A stretch of 64,000 bases of DNA from Oscillospiraceae bacterium (GTDB lineage: Bacteria; Bacillota; Clostridia; Saccharofermentanales; Saccharofermentanaceae). The DNA lies in NCBI GenBank assembly GCA_015069205.1, contig SVIZ01000001.1:38957-102956 (forward strand), in the 5' to 3' direction. Below are positions 25,238-33,963 of the stretch, piece after piece. Position 1 is the stretch's first letter. Each line of letters opens with the position of its first letter. Below the pieces are notes generated by a model. That model saw only the letters and a program-made list of their open reading frames with translations. It ran no database searches and was not told the DNA's origin. The position numbers were made by a program, and so were the translations under genes.

Positions 25238-25648
25238 TCAGATCAGATCCGAAATGAGTTTCAGATATTTATCGTTATCGAAAACTTCAGTGCCTTCCAT
25301 CTTAAAGGCAGCCAGCATATGTTCTCTGCCCTGTTCGGTCTTGCCTGTCTCGTAAAGACACTCACCATATCTGACTCTGATAAAAGGATTCTCTTTTTCC
25401 TCGTACTCATTCATAAGCTTCTCGAAATATTCAAGCGCAGATACGAATTCTTTCAACATGAAATGTGAATCGCCGATCGCTGCAAGCGTCCACACGGAAG
25501 CGTCCCAAACCGTCTTGGGTTCGGGTATCAACTCAAATGCCTTCTTATATTCTTCAAGAGCCTTTCTGAATTTGCCTTCGACAAAATAATGCTCTCCGAT
25601 ATCGCTGTGCTTAGTTATCTGTGCGTATAACTCATCATCTAATTCCAT
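25238..25648 (-). CDS. TPR-like helical repeat protein
   Basis: A 136-aa protein with about three helical hairpins of tetratricopeptide type (GEHYFVEGKFRKALEEYKKA; AIGDSHFMLKEFVSALEYFEK; YGECLYETGKTEQGREHMLAA). Such domains mediate protein contacts. It is coupled to the methyltransferase downstream. Confidence 0.75.
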   Translation of the reverse strand: MELDDELYAQITKHSDIGEHYFVEGKFRKALEEYKKAFELIPEPKTVWDASVWTLAAIGDSHFMLKEFVSALEYFEKLMNEYEEKENPFIRVRYGECLYETGKTEQGREHMLAAFKMEGTEVFDNDKYLKLISDLI

Positions 25649-25682
25649 AACGTCTCTATTCCTTTTCTAATTTACTCACACA

Positions 25683-26546
25683 TTATACCAAGTTAACCCT
25701 GCAGGATTCATACCAGTCCCAGATTGCAAAGAAATCAGAACTTCTGTCCTGATAACATGGATAAAACTCTTTCACCAGTTTGTCATAAGCAAGAGCTGCC
25801 GCATAAAGACGGTCAGAAATCATGTTAAATGTCGCATCATCTGTTCTGTAAGGATCTTGTCCTAAATGCTTAACATATTCCAGTTCTTCCGAATAACCGT
25901 ATCTGTGATGACTGGTACCGTATTTCAGATCCCTCATGATCATCTGCATGACCAGAGTATCATTGCAGTTCATATTAGCCAGATGAGAACTGATCAGATA
26001 GTCTCTCCGGTATAATTTACCAAGAGCCTGGATCTGGATAAACCAGAAACGGTTTATGTTATCCACCGGCCAATTCGGATTCTCATCGTCACAGGAAGGC
26101 TGCTTTTCAAGATTCAGCTCGACATCATCTGTATACTCAAATTCAAAGATAAGATCATAGCGCATTCCGTTTTTGAAAATGATCCTGTAAATATGATTTA
26201 CCGGAATATACATCCAACCCAGCGCCGTATCTTCTGTTACACCGAAGCGGTCGATCCTTTTATTGTATTCTTCAGGAGTTACAGAACCGTTTTTGGGAAG
26301 GCGTACTTTTACAGACAGATCTATATCACTGTACAGGTCATGGAAACCTGACTCGAACGCCTGCTTTCCGGCATCAACAAATGTCTCGCGCGTAATCACG
26401 ACTTCCTTAGCGCAGCAGCTGACGACTTCAGGAAACCCGAAGATCGTTGCCAGATACTGAAGGAATAATTCTTCCATTTTTTCTTTTGTTAAACTAATAG
26501 CCATACCTGAATACTTCTTATTAATTTCCTTCTGCTTCGATATCAT
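25683..26546 (-). CDS. Nucleotidyltransferase-like protein
   Basis: A 287-aa protein with a polymerase-beta-type core: GFHDLYSDIDLSVKV (D-x-D of the active site) near residues 67-82 and a later acidic strand MRYDLIFEFEY. The C-terminal helical half resembles aminoglycoside adenylyltransferase-type helpers. It may transfer a nucleotide to a small molecule. The start is ambiguous: ATG 26546 or ATG 26504, neither with a strong ribosome site. Confidence 0.6.
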   Translation of the reverse strand: MISKQKEINKKYSGMAISLTKEKMEELFLQYLATIFGFPEVVSCCAKEVVITRETFVDAGKQAFESGFHDLYSDIDLSVKVRLPKNGSVTPEEYNKRIDRFGVTEDTALGWMYIPVNHIYRIIFKNGMRYDLIFEFEYTDDVELNLEKQPSCDDENPNWPVDNINRFWFIQIQALGKLYRRDYLISSHLANMNCNDTLVMQMIMRDLKYGTSHHRYGYSEELEYVKHLGQDPYRTDDATFNMISDRLYAAALAYDKLVKEFYPCYQDRSSDFFAIWDWYESCRVNLV

Positions 26547-26576
26547 TCTTATATTTTACAGCAGTATGAGCAGAAT

Positions 26577-27101
26577 CTACCTTATCTTACCTTCGCTGAT
26601 CATCCGGTAAATTCCATCGATAAAAGGTGACTTGTGTTCTATGTATCTGTCTATGTCATAAGGATACAGCTTTGCGCCTTCCATTTTAATTCTGCCATAC
26701 TCCTCAACTGCTTCAGGATGTGCACGCAGATAATCCCTGAAAGATATATGCCTTTTAAGTTCAGCTGCATCCTTAGAGCATACATACAGGTGATGTTTTC
26801 TCAGATGATCTTTGCCATCGTATTTAAACGCTTCGCGGCCCTGGATACCAAGATCGCCTTCATGATGATACCCGATTGAACCAAGTGCTGTCTTCACCTT
26901 CTCAAAACAACCCTGATCTTTTATAACGATATCAATATCAATGACGGGTTTTGCAGCAAGTCCGGGAACCGAAGTGCTGCCGACATGTTCAATGCTCAGC
27001 ACAAGACCCTCAAGCACCTGCACGAGTTCAGCTTTAATATCTTCGAAATCTTTTTTCCATGCCTCATCGTAAGGCAGGACTACTACGTGCTTAGTGCTCA
27101 T
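26577..27101 (-). CDS. GrpB family (UPF0157) nucleotidyltransferase-like protein
   Basis: A 174-aa protein with HVGSTSVPGLAAKPVIDIDI, the hallmark of GrpB/UPF0157 proteins, which have a nucleotidyltransferase fold, followed by HLYVCSKDAAELKRH. Sometimes fused to CoaE. No proven function is known to me. It lies just upstream of the second nucleotidyltransferase gene. Confidence 0.88.
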   Translation of the reverse strand: MSTKHVVVLPYDEAWKKDFEDIKAELVQVLEGLVLSIEHVGSTSVPGLAAKPVIDIDIVIKDQGCFEKVKTALGSIGYHHEGDLGIQGREAFKYDGKDHLRKHHLYVCSKDAAELKRHISFRDYLRAHPEAVEEYGRIKMEGAKLYPYDIDRYIEHKSPFIDGIYRMISEGKIR

Positions 27102-27314
27102 AAACCAATTAACTTAATGAAATCATCCCTCGATCTTCATTTGATCAGATCTCATGAATGCTTTCATCTCCTTATATCCCCTCTTCACCAGCCTTTTCTT
27201 TGACATTATAATCCATCAGTAGGCTGTATTTATAAAATTTAATTAAGAATATATACAAACAGACGCCTGTTTCATATATCATATGGATATGAGGAAGATA
27301 ATAGGAGAGTCAAA

Positions 27315-27983
27315 ATGGATATTATTGTCGCCGAAAACTTAAAAAAGCTGAGAGAAAAGCACTCCCTCACCCAGGAAGCTCTGGCTGAGGCATGGGGTGT
27401 TCCCGAACTCGCTATATATAAATGGGAGGCAGGACGCCTTCCGGTCGAATATAAGATGCTGCAGAGGATCGCGGATTTTTACGATGTCACTGTAGAAACA
27501 TTTTTCGTTGATGATTCTGCCGAGAAGCACAAGCCTTCCGCAAATGACAAGGTATCGTTTAGCTGCAGGATCTGTGGCGGAGACCTGGTTTACGACTATG
27601 CTTCCACATCCTGCAGATGTGCAAACTGCGGCAACAAGTGGGCCATTGCGGAGTTATATCCAAAGTATTCCCACGCTATCGCAACCATTAATAAGGCCGG
27701 CAGGATCTTAAGCAGCAAGGCTGTTCTTGCATCCGCTGATGAAGCCAAGCTCTTATACAAACAGGCAATCAATGAGTGCAGCAGGATCGAAGACGCCATC
27801 TCTTCTGATCTCATCAAGATCTGTGATGACGGCGTGGCAGAAGCCGAAAAGCTTGAGACATACTGCAGAGGCAAGTATTTCTTTGATAACAGGTCTTACA
27901 AGAGCGCTCTTAAAGAACTCGAAAAAGTCAGAGGTTACAGAGACGCTGACGTTATGATCAGGCGCTGTAAGGGTGAGAAATAA
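27315..27983 (+). CDS. XRE HTH protein with zinc ribbon and helical tail
   Basis: A 222-aa protein. The HTH is at residues ~18-40 (LTQEALAEAWGVPELAIYKWE), a four-Cys zinc ribbon at ~82-105 (CRICGG and CRCANCG), and the C-terminal half is helical with a TPR-like repeat (YFDNRSYKSALKELEKV type). It is followed 48 bp later by a zinc-ribbon membrane protein, which it may regulate or act with. Confidence 0.8.
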   Translation: MDIIVAENLKKLREKHSLTQEALAEAWGVPELAIYKWEAGRLPVEYKMLQRIADFYDVTVETFFVDDSAEKHKPSANDKVSFSCRICGGDLVYDYASTSCRCANCGNKWAIAELYPKYSHAIATINKAGRILSSKAVLASADEAKLLYKQAINECSRIEDAISSDLIKICDDGVAEAEKLETYCRGKYFFDNRSYKSALKELEKVRGYRDADVMIRRCKGEK

Positions 27984-28031
27984 GGCGGTATACTTTTCTT
28001 TAAATCCATAATACCTAAGGAGGAAACAGGA

Positions 28032-28730
28032 ATGGCTTTTTGTTCTAAATGCGGTGCGGTAGTATTAGACGGTTCTTCTTTCTGTGAAGTATGCGGTCAG
28101 GCTATAGATACTGACAGAATATTAGGTTCATCACATCTTTCTCCTCATCCTGCTACCAAAGAAGAGAGCATTCAGCTCTGCAATATATTGTTGTCTAAGT
28201 ACACTACTTATGAAAAGCTCAAGGAAGATATCAAGGACGCTGAATTTCAAATCAAAAAGATGGAAGTAGGTTCCAATCCTCCGAGATATTGGTTATTCAG
28301 GTTTTATTGGCCGACCTTTATCGTTGCGGCTGTAGTTTGTTTTGTTACAACATTTGTCTTTGCCGCTTTGATCGCAGCTTCAGGTTCAGATGCAATAGAA
28401 CTCGCTGAAGCACCAGGTTATCTCTCAATACCGATCACACTTTTAATCGGAATCCCCATCGCTAAAGCAAGACAAAACAGGGCTAACGAGAAACTGGCGC
28501 AAAATGATATGATGACGACCGCCAGGGCAAATCAGATACGCGCCCAGATTGAAGACATGAAAAGGAAGCAGAGCGAGCTGTCAGATGAATTACAGTATTA
28601 CAAAGAGCTCATCCCCCTGAACATGAGGAACAAGAACAGTATTCTCAAGATCAAGAGAGCACTTGATCTAAGTCAGGCTCAGACAATTGAAGAGGCCGTC
28701 GAAATCGTGAAGAATCCAAGAGGATTTTAA
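28032..28730 (+). CDS. Zinc-ribbon membrane protein
   Basis: A 232-aa protein with an N-terminal zinc ribbon FCSKCGAVVLDGSSFCEVCG, a coiled coil, two helices near residues 95-145, another coiled coil and a C-terminal motif LSQAQTIEEAVEIV. The tail resembles GRADTIKEAINVI in the zinc-ribbon proteins at 60484-62230, so these belong to one extended family. CTAAGGAGG precedes the start. Confidence 0.78.
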   Translation: MAFCSKCGAVVLDGSSFCEVCGQAIDTDRILGSSHLSPHPATKEESIQLCNILLSKYTTYEKLKEDIKDAEFQIKKMEVGSNPPRYWLFRFYWPTFIVAAVVCFVTTFVFAALIAASGSDAIELAEAPGYLSIPITLLIGIPIAKARQNRANEKLAQNDMMTTARANQIRAQIEDMKRKQSELSDELQYYKELIPLNMRNKNSILKIKRALDLSQAQTIEEAVEIVKNPRGF

Positions 28731-28742
28731 GGGACACTCAGT

Positions 28743-29891
28743 TTAACGTTCCAAAACACTTCCGCCCCATTCGACCACTGTAAATCCATTACGCTCAGGT
28801 CTGTCAGGAAGTTCAAGTTCCATGTGTTCAGGGATCCCAACGGGAGCTTCAAGAGGAGTAAACACCATATAAACACGTATCAACGTATCAGGTGCAGGAT
28901 CTACGTTAAGTTTTGCCCATTCAGTGTAATATCCGCTCGGGAATGAGATCAGATTATAAGGTGAGGCCTGAAGTCTCGGCAGCCAGTATGAGATGAAGTC
29001 ATCAATCTCACGGTCATTTAATCCTGCAGATTCCAGATACTCCTCAAGGAAAGCAGCTGTATCTTCACGGGCCACGCATGCGGCATGCTCAAATTCATAG
29101 TCATCAAAAGACCTCGTCCCTTCCCAGAAAAGATATTCGTAATATCTTCCGGTATTCTTGTCGAAGATCGTTCCGTCAGGGAATGCAGTCACGTTCCATC
29201 CGTCATTATATTCCGGATAAGTGCAAGTGAGATTACCGTCATAATCCAGAACGATACTTACATCCGTTTCTGACTGAGGATACAGATAAATAACCGGTTT
29301 CTCAGTTTCTGCCGGTCTTTCGCTATACAGATACGCAGGCTTGGGCTCCGGCACACAGAAATCGAGCATAAGCTCGACAACGCCATCATCTCTTACCAGG
29401 ACAAAAGTATACTTTCCCGGCTTGATATCCCTCGGAATGTCTATCTGGAAGTCATATCCGTACCATGATGTAGTGATACCCTTCATATCAGTTTCAGTAT
29501 GCTGGTAATATACCGGCTTTTTCGAAAATAACGCATCTCTCTTATTCCAGACATAATCTTCGTTTCTCTCAAAACAATATGCCTTCATCAGTTTTTTGTT
29601 CAGATCAAACTGTTCGTTGATATCATCATTCATCCGGCATACTATTGAGACATAATCACCCGGGCGAAGTTCACCATCCCAACTGCCAACGCCTTGGATC
29701 ATGGGTTCGTCGACCCATTTTGTCTCAAGATCTTTCTGATAGATAAACCCTTCTTCGTCAATGGTTTCCATATCCGGGTTGCCGTAGAAAACCTGATTCT
29801 TCTTTTGTTTTCCGGAACGATCACATGCAGTAAGCAATATGCTTAACGTCAACAAAATGCAAATAACTGCGACAGACTTTTTGGTTTTCAT
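28743..29891 (-). CDS. Lipoprotein with conserved C-terminal domain of unknown function
   Basis: A 382-aa secreted lipoprotein: signal peptide with lipobox ILLTAC at residues ~18-23. The C-terminal half (from about 195) has KPVIYLYPQSETDVSIVLD, LTCTYPEYNDGW and YEYLFWEG, a pattern I recognise as recurrent in clostridial secreted proteins without known function. ATG at 29891 follows a GGGGGTGGGG tract. Confidence 0.8.
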   Translation of the reverse strand: MKTKKSVAVICILLTLSILLTACDRSGKQKKNQVFYGNPDMETIDEEGFIYQKDLETKWVDEPMIQGVGSWDGELRPGDYVSIVCRMNDDINEQFDLNKKLMKAYCFERNEDYVWNKRDALFSKKPVYYQHTETDMKGITTSWYGYDFQIDIPRDIKPGKYTFVLVRDDGVVELMLDFCVPEPKPAYLYSERPAETEKPVIYLYPQSETDVSIVLDYDGNLTCTYPEYNDGWNVTAFPDGTIFDKNTGRYYEYLFWEGTRSFDDYEFEHAACVAREDTAAFLEEYLESAGLNDREIDDFISYWLPRLQASPYNLISFPSGYYTEWAKLNVDPAPDTLIRVYMVFTPLEAPVGIPEHMELELPDRPERNGFTVVEWGGSVLER

Positions 29892-29923
29892 ATATCCCCA
29901 CCCCCGTCAGTAATATTATGATG

Positions 29924-30841
29924 CTAACCTTCCCTCTTACCAATCATGATATTCCTGTCCATTTTTATAAAATCATGGAAGTATTTCCTGATATTGGCCG
30001 CATGCTTAGAAGATTCTTCTTCAAGACCCCTGATCTTCTTATTCATCATTCCGGACTCTTCGTAGAGTCTTGAGATTTCAGCATCTATGTTATTGATCTT
30101 CTTTACTTTCGGTAAGATAATTACGAATGCCTGTATAGCAAAGATGCTCCAGGGGATGCCGTGGCAAAGAGCCAGCCAGCCAAATATTTCCGGATGTTCC
30201 ATACCGGAAGCAGCAGTTGATATAAATCCGCAAACAAAGAAAATCTCGAGTAAGGTCCAAACGGCAGTTAATACCGCGAATAAAACAAACATGAGCTTAG
30301 GAGGTCTCAATACGCCATACCTGTCCCTGACATAATAGTTCTCGCGATCTATATTATTGCGTGCAATAACACCTCTGATTTGCTGTTTTTTCTCCTTAAG
30401 AGATACAATCTCTTTGCTGCAGTCTGACCATTTCTTCTTTTCAGTATAAAGCTTGCCAAACTCAGTAAAGTATTTCTTGTCTTCTTCTGCAGCGCCTGCA
30501 ATCACTTCACTTACAATTTGTGAGTCATACGAGAACTCTACTGATTCAGATTCTTTTTCGAGTTGTTTCATGTTCGACAGATTAGCAGCCGCAAGCATAA
30601 GTCCTCTTAAAGCGAGAAAATCATGCGGATCCTTCGTCAACGTGAACTTATATGCATCGATAGCGGCCATAAATTCACTTCGCGAGATATAAGTCTCACC
30701 CGCCTCATGCATTTCGTCTTCTTTGAAGTATTCGTAATCATAAGTCGAACCGCAGAAAGTACAATGGTACATCTGCTTATCATTGTCGATAATGAGTCCT
30801 CCGCCGCAAGACGGACACTGATGCTTCCTGATGGTGCTCAT
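29924..30841 (-). CDS. Zinc-ribbon membrane protein, second copy of a tandem pair
   Basis: A 305-aa protein if started at ATG 30841 (MSTIRKHQCPSCGG). It has a zinc ribbon CPSCGG and CTFCGS, a TPR-like helix region, two membrane helices near residues 205-265 and a C-terminal coiled coil. It is a paralogue of the gene directly upstream. The reading frame is continuous with that gene except for one TAA at 30998-31000, and ATG 30841 has AGGA almost adjacent and hence poorly spaced. It may therefore have been made as the second half of a fused two-copy protein. Translation in the present state is uncertain. Confidence 0.7.
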   Translation of the reverse strand: MSTIRKHQCPSCGGGLIIDNDKQMYHCTFCGSTYDYEYFKEDEMHEAGETYISRSEFMAAIDAYKFTLTKDPHDFLALRGLMLAAANLSNMKQLEKESESVEFSYDSQIVSEVIAGAAEEDKKYFTEFGKLYTEKKKWSDCSKEIVSLKEKKQQIRGVIARNNIDRENYYVRDRYGVLRPPKLMFVLFAVLTAVWTLLEIFFVCGFISTAASGMEHPEIFGWLALCHGIPWSIFAIQAFVIILPKVKKINNIDAEISRLYEESGMMNKKIRGLEEESSKHAANIRKYFHDFIKMDRNIMIGKREG

Positions 30842-30997
30842 TCCTGAGCCATACTCGTGCACGGTTTCTTTCGTTATCCGCCTGTCTTTTTTAACAAAGT
30901 CACGACAGGAATTTATTAAAGTGACAGAAAACTTTTCTGCTTCAGCTTCACAGGTCTCTATCTTCTCACTGAGTCTGATCAATTCCGTCTTTAGTTC

Positions 30998-31756
30998 TTA
31001 GATATGTTTATCTATATCGTTTATCTTTTTGACTCTCGGATAGACACTTACTAGATTATTGATGGTAATGGCGGCAGCAATTGTGACACCGATAAGAGAC
31101 AGATAGGCAACCCAGACGGCATCTTTTCCCAGTACTATTACCGGCAAAACAAAGAATATTGCGAACGCCACAAAAAAAGCAACAAAACACCAGTTCACAA
31201 TGAACATTGATTTAGGCGATTTCAGCTTTTCGTACTTGGTAGTGATGTAGTAATCGTAACGTGAATCATCGGTCGACCGGATAGTAGCTTCGAGCTGTTG
31301 CTCTTCATCTTTAAGAGCTTGTATCTCGTTAAGAAGATCAGCCAGTTTCTTCTTGTCAGAATATACCTTGCCAAGCTCAATAAAGTATCCCTTGTCTTCT
31401 TCCGAAGCGCTTTCAACTGCCTCACTGACCATTTTGGAATCATAAGAGAATTCTTCAGGTTTCTCATTACTGATTATCTCATCAATGCTATTCATGCGGG
31501 CAGCTGCAAGCATCATCCCTCTGTTTGCAGGAAAATCGTGAGGATCATTTTGCAGAATTAACTTGAATACATCGACAGCAGCTTTAAACTCACCGCGCGC
31601 AAGGTATGTTTCGCCAAGATCATGCAGTTTTTCTTCTCTGAAGTAATCGAAATCATAAGCAGAACCGCAGGAAGCACAACGATACATCTGCTTATCGTTA
31701 TCAACATTTAGGTAACCGCCACAAGATGGGCACTGATGTTTTGTAGTAATGCTCAT
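30998..31756 (-). CDS. Zinc-ribbon membrane protein, truncated by in-frame TAA
   Basis: A 252-aa product with zinc ribbon CPSCGG and CASCGS, TPR-like region and two membrane helices, ending KKINDIDKHI at TAA (30998-31000). After the TAA the same frame continues ELKTELIRLSEKIE up to VKKDRRI, which aligns residue for residue in length with the coiled-coil tail of the downstream paralogue (IDAEISRL to IKMDRNI, 42 positions in each). The TAA thus replaces a sense codon and removes the tail. Start ATG 31756 has a GATAGGA site. Confidence 0.75.
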   Translation of the reverse strand: MSITTKHQCPSCGGYLNVDNDKQMYRCASCGSAYDFDYFREEKLHDLGETYLARGEFKAAVDVFKLILQNDPHDFPANRGMMLAAARMNSIDEIISNEKPEEFSYDSKMVSEAVESASEEDKGYFIELGKVYSDKKKLADLLNEIQALKDEEQQLEATIRSTDDSRYDYYITTKYEKLKSPKSMFIVNWCFVAFFVAFAIFFVLPVIVLGKDAVWVAYLSLIGVTIAAAITINNLVSVYPRVKKINDIDKHI

Positions 31757-31864
31757 TCCTATCTATCCCTTTTTCTTAATGTCTCTTAGTACATTAAGTC
31801 AAAATATCCCTATCCGACGACTATATTATATCAAAACTATCACGGTGTAGTGACAAATCAGAGC

Positions 31865-32737
31865 TCACCTATCCAAATGCGCGATGTGAACTATCTCGTA
31901 GTAATTATCATCCCTCACAAGGTATGAAGCAAAATCGGCGGCAAAGACAATGTTATACGGGTGATCTTCAAACAAAAGAAGTCCGGGGTCATGGTCTTTA
32001 CCGTTATCTATGAGCACATCCATTAATTCAAGCTCGGTATCAGTTACGTACTCGTCGTTATATGTAACGGCCCAGAATGCCGCGCCAAAAACATTAGAGT
32101 ACATATATCCCATATCTGTATCATAGGATGGCAGTTCAACATCATAAGAGAACATCAGTCTTAAGATCTCAACATCATCAGAAGTCACTGATCTCTCAGA
32201 CAGATAACCCAGGTATTCTTCCATACTGTTATCTATATATGCCATATGTTCGAACCTTAAAGGATCATCAAACATGCCTCCGTGATCAAGGCTTATCTCA
32301 ACCATACGGAGATTACCGGTCTCAAGACCTCTCTCGAGGATCCCCTTATAATTATTATCGCGCCAGTAAACAAGGTTGGGTTTTCTGGAGATAAGTGACT
32401 CAAGTTTATCCATCGCCTCATCGGATCCGTCATCAAGATACGAGATAACACGTCCGACATCGCGTGTCAGAACAGTGTACTCCTTGCCACTTGGAGCAGT
32501 AACCTTGGTAAATGTCACAGACCAGATCCAGAATGCAGCCAGTCCGATAAAAGGAAGCGTGAAAACTATGCCAAGGACCAGGAAAACATTACCCGTTATC
32601 CGCAAGCCCTTCTTTCGCTTCGATTTGCCTATGATCTTACACGGAATCGCAATTCCAAATGACAAAAGCATAAGACAAAAAACAATAACCAGTATTATCA
32701 GGAACAGCACCCCGAATACCATCCCCATGAATGCCAT
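31865..32737 (-). CDS. Membrane protein with ankyrin-like helical domain
   Basis: A 290-aa protein with two N-terminal helices (residues ~5-30 and ~48-72) and a soluble C-terminal domain of helix pairs with ankyrin-like spacing (GILERGLETGNLRMVEISLD; EILRLMFSYDVELP). No confident domain assignment. AAGGGG precedes the ATG. Confidence 0.65.
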   Translation of the reverse strand: MAFMGMVFGVLFLIILVIVFCLMLLSFGIAIPCKIIGKSKRKKGLRITGNVFLVLGIVFTLPFIGLAAFWIWSVTFTKVTAPSGKEYTVLTRDVGRVISYLDDGSDEAMDKLESLISRKPNLVYWRDNNYKGILERGLETGNLRMVEISLDHGGMFDDPLRFEHMAYIDNSMEEYLGYLSERSVTSDDVEILRLMFSYDVELPSYDTDMGYMYSNVFGAAFWAVTYNDEYVTDTELELMDVLIDNGKDHDPGLLLFEDHPYNIVFAADFASYLVRDDNYYEIVHIAHLDR

Positions 32738-33241
32738 ATAATCTACCCCTTTATTCCTTAAATAGAATGATTACATTATATCAAATCTCATCATTTTCAT
32801 TTCACCCCCTCCAGAAGCCCGAACTACAGTATCCGGTTTTCTATTCTTTAACTCATCCGGTTCATGCAGCGCGTAACTGTATTGAAGAATTCGGGAAAAA
32901 GTCTCAGAAGGTAATGTTTTTCAACCTGGAAAAAGCTCGCAATATGATAAACAATATGCTAGTAGAACTATACAACCAAGGACTTATAGAAGCTTCTGTC
33001 GCCACATGATAGCGCTTAAATTCTTTACAGCTCTAGTCCGCCAGCTCAATAAGTAATGAGAACTGTGAAAGATGGCGCATCCCACCCACCCTCCCATTAG
33101 TAAGATGACAGAAAGTACGCAACGTTGTTAATTTCGTCTTCGTTTGTATACTTTCTTGCTGACATTTCAAAATAGTTATTGCAAAGTGTCAGCATGCGTG
33201 TTATCATTTTGGTAACAGGAAATAGTTGGAGGATTTTTGAT
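32738..33241. other. 504-bp stretch without a supported gene
   Basis: An open plus-strand frame ends at 33009 with the plausible-looking helical segment NLEKARNMINNMLVELYNQ, but it has no ribosome site and a non-protein-like start, so it may be a gene tail left by rearrangement. The inverted repeat TGCTGACA (33157-33164)/TGTCAGCA (33187-33194) precedes the HTH gene. This stretch is the likely left border of the accessory region. Confidence 0.4.
33157..33194. promoter_or_regulatory. Inverted repeat upstream of HTH gene
   Basis: TGCTGACA and TGTCAGCA are perfect 8-bp arms separated by 22 bp, 47 bp before the HTH start. Candidate operator of the cassette regulator. Confidence 0.4.
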
Positions 33242-33664
33242 ATGGATTACAACACTGAGACTTTCGATAGAACAGAACCCGATTGGCGCGTTGCGGCTTA
33301 CAGCGAACTTTTAAAATCAGCAACCGAAAAGAGAAAGGCTAATATTTCCGTCATTAACCTTTGCAAAAAGCTTGATACCAAGAGATCGATCATATACAGA
33401 ATGGAAAGCGGAGCAATTGACGTAAAAGTATCGACATTACTTAATTATTTACACGGCTTCGGTTACCACCTGGAGGTTGTGCCGGATAACAAAGAGGAGT
33501 TCGAAGATACCAAGCCTGACATGATCGTTGAGACTGACGGAATCCAGATTCCCATCGAGCGCTACGATAGCAAGGAAAAGCTTGATAAGAGAACGAGATT
33601 AAAGCTTCTTAAGCTCATTTTGGAGCAGATGGAATCCGAGCTTGAGATCGAAGAAGGTAAATGA
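33242..33664 (+). CDS. HTH regulator, first gene of cassette A
   Basis: A 140-aa XRE-like protein. The HTH lies near residues 40-65 (ISVINLCKKLDTKRSIIYRMESG), followed by a short strand-rich linker (YLHGFGYHLEVVPDN) and an acidic C-terminus. The ATG at 33242 has GGAGG 9 nt upstream. It is a paralogue of 46279-46719, which has the same order of HTH, Tyr-His-Leu-Glu linker and tail. It resembles antitoxin-type HTH proteins and likely autoregulates the cassette. Confidence 0.8.
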   Translation: MDYNTETFDRTEPDWRVAAYSELLKSATEKRKANISVINLCKKLDTKRSIIYRMESGAIDVKVSTLLNYLHGFGYHLEVVPDNKEEFEDTKPDMIVETDGIQIPIERYDSKEKLDKRTRLKLLKLILEQMESELEIEEGK

Positions 33665-33680
33665 CTGGAGGTAAATTCTT

Positions 33681-33800
33681 ATGTCTAGATACGTAGTTAA
33701 GAACATGACGGCAGCAAAACTCATGAAGATTAAGCCTTCGGCAAGCTTCAGAAAAGCACATAAGCTTAAGTATTCAAGACGCTTGAGAGCCGCTTCCTGA
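33681..33800 (+). CDS. Small basic protein following HTH regulator (39 aa)
   Basis: ATG at 33681 after GGAGG opens 39 codons: MSRYVVKNMTAAKLMKIKPS then ASFRKAHKLKYSRRLRAAS. It is very basic. The second cassette has a matching small protein at 46731-46898 (MSVYKVINMSKETLFALKPL start, SYKAAS end), so the gene is conserved and real despite its size. Role unknown. It may be a partner of the HTH protein. Confidence 0.65.
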   Translation: MSRYVVKNMTAAKLMKIKPSASFRKAHKLKYSRRLRAAS

Positions 33801-33816
33801 TTTAGGAGATGCTTAC

Positions 33817-33879
33817 ATGAGAAACAGCATTATCAGAGCAGGCAGACTAATAACTGCCAAAGGCAAGCATATAACGTAG
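33817..33879 (+). CDS. Possible 20-aa peptide
   Basis: ATG at 33817, preceded by AGGAG, opens 20 codons rich in Arg/Lys (MRNSIIRAGRLITAKGKHIT). No counterpart was seen in cassette B. It may be a leader peptide for the downstream hairpin region. Confidence 0.3.
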   Translation: MRNSIIRAGRLITAKGKHIT

Positions 33880-33930
33880 ACTATCACCTTGGTCTTCCCT
33901 TCTTTAATGGTGACGGGTGATCTGGTCTAC
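33876..33930 (+). promoter_or_regulatory. Leader stem-loop before metallophosphoesterase gene
   Basis: GTAGAC (33876-33881) pairs with GTCTAC (33925-33930), and ATCACC (33883-33888) with GGTGAT (33916-33921). It lies 34 bp before the phosphoesterase start. A smaller palindrome occupies the same place in cassette B (47477-47492). Confidence 0.4.
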
Positions 33931-33963
33931 GCACCTGATGACGATTAAAGGAGAAAGACATAC

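Noticed and set aside
32731..33009. 92-aa plus-strand frame as a gene
   Set aside because: No ribosome site and an implausible N-terminal half; kept only as a possible remnant.
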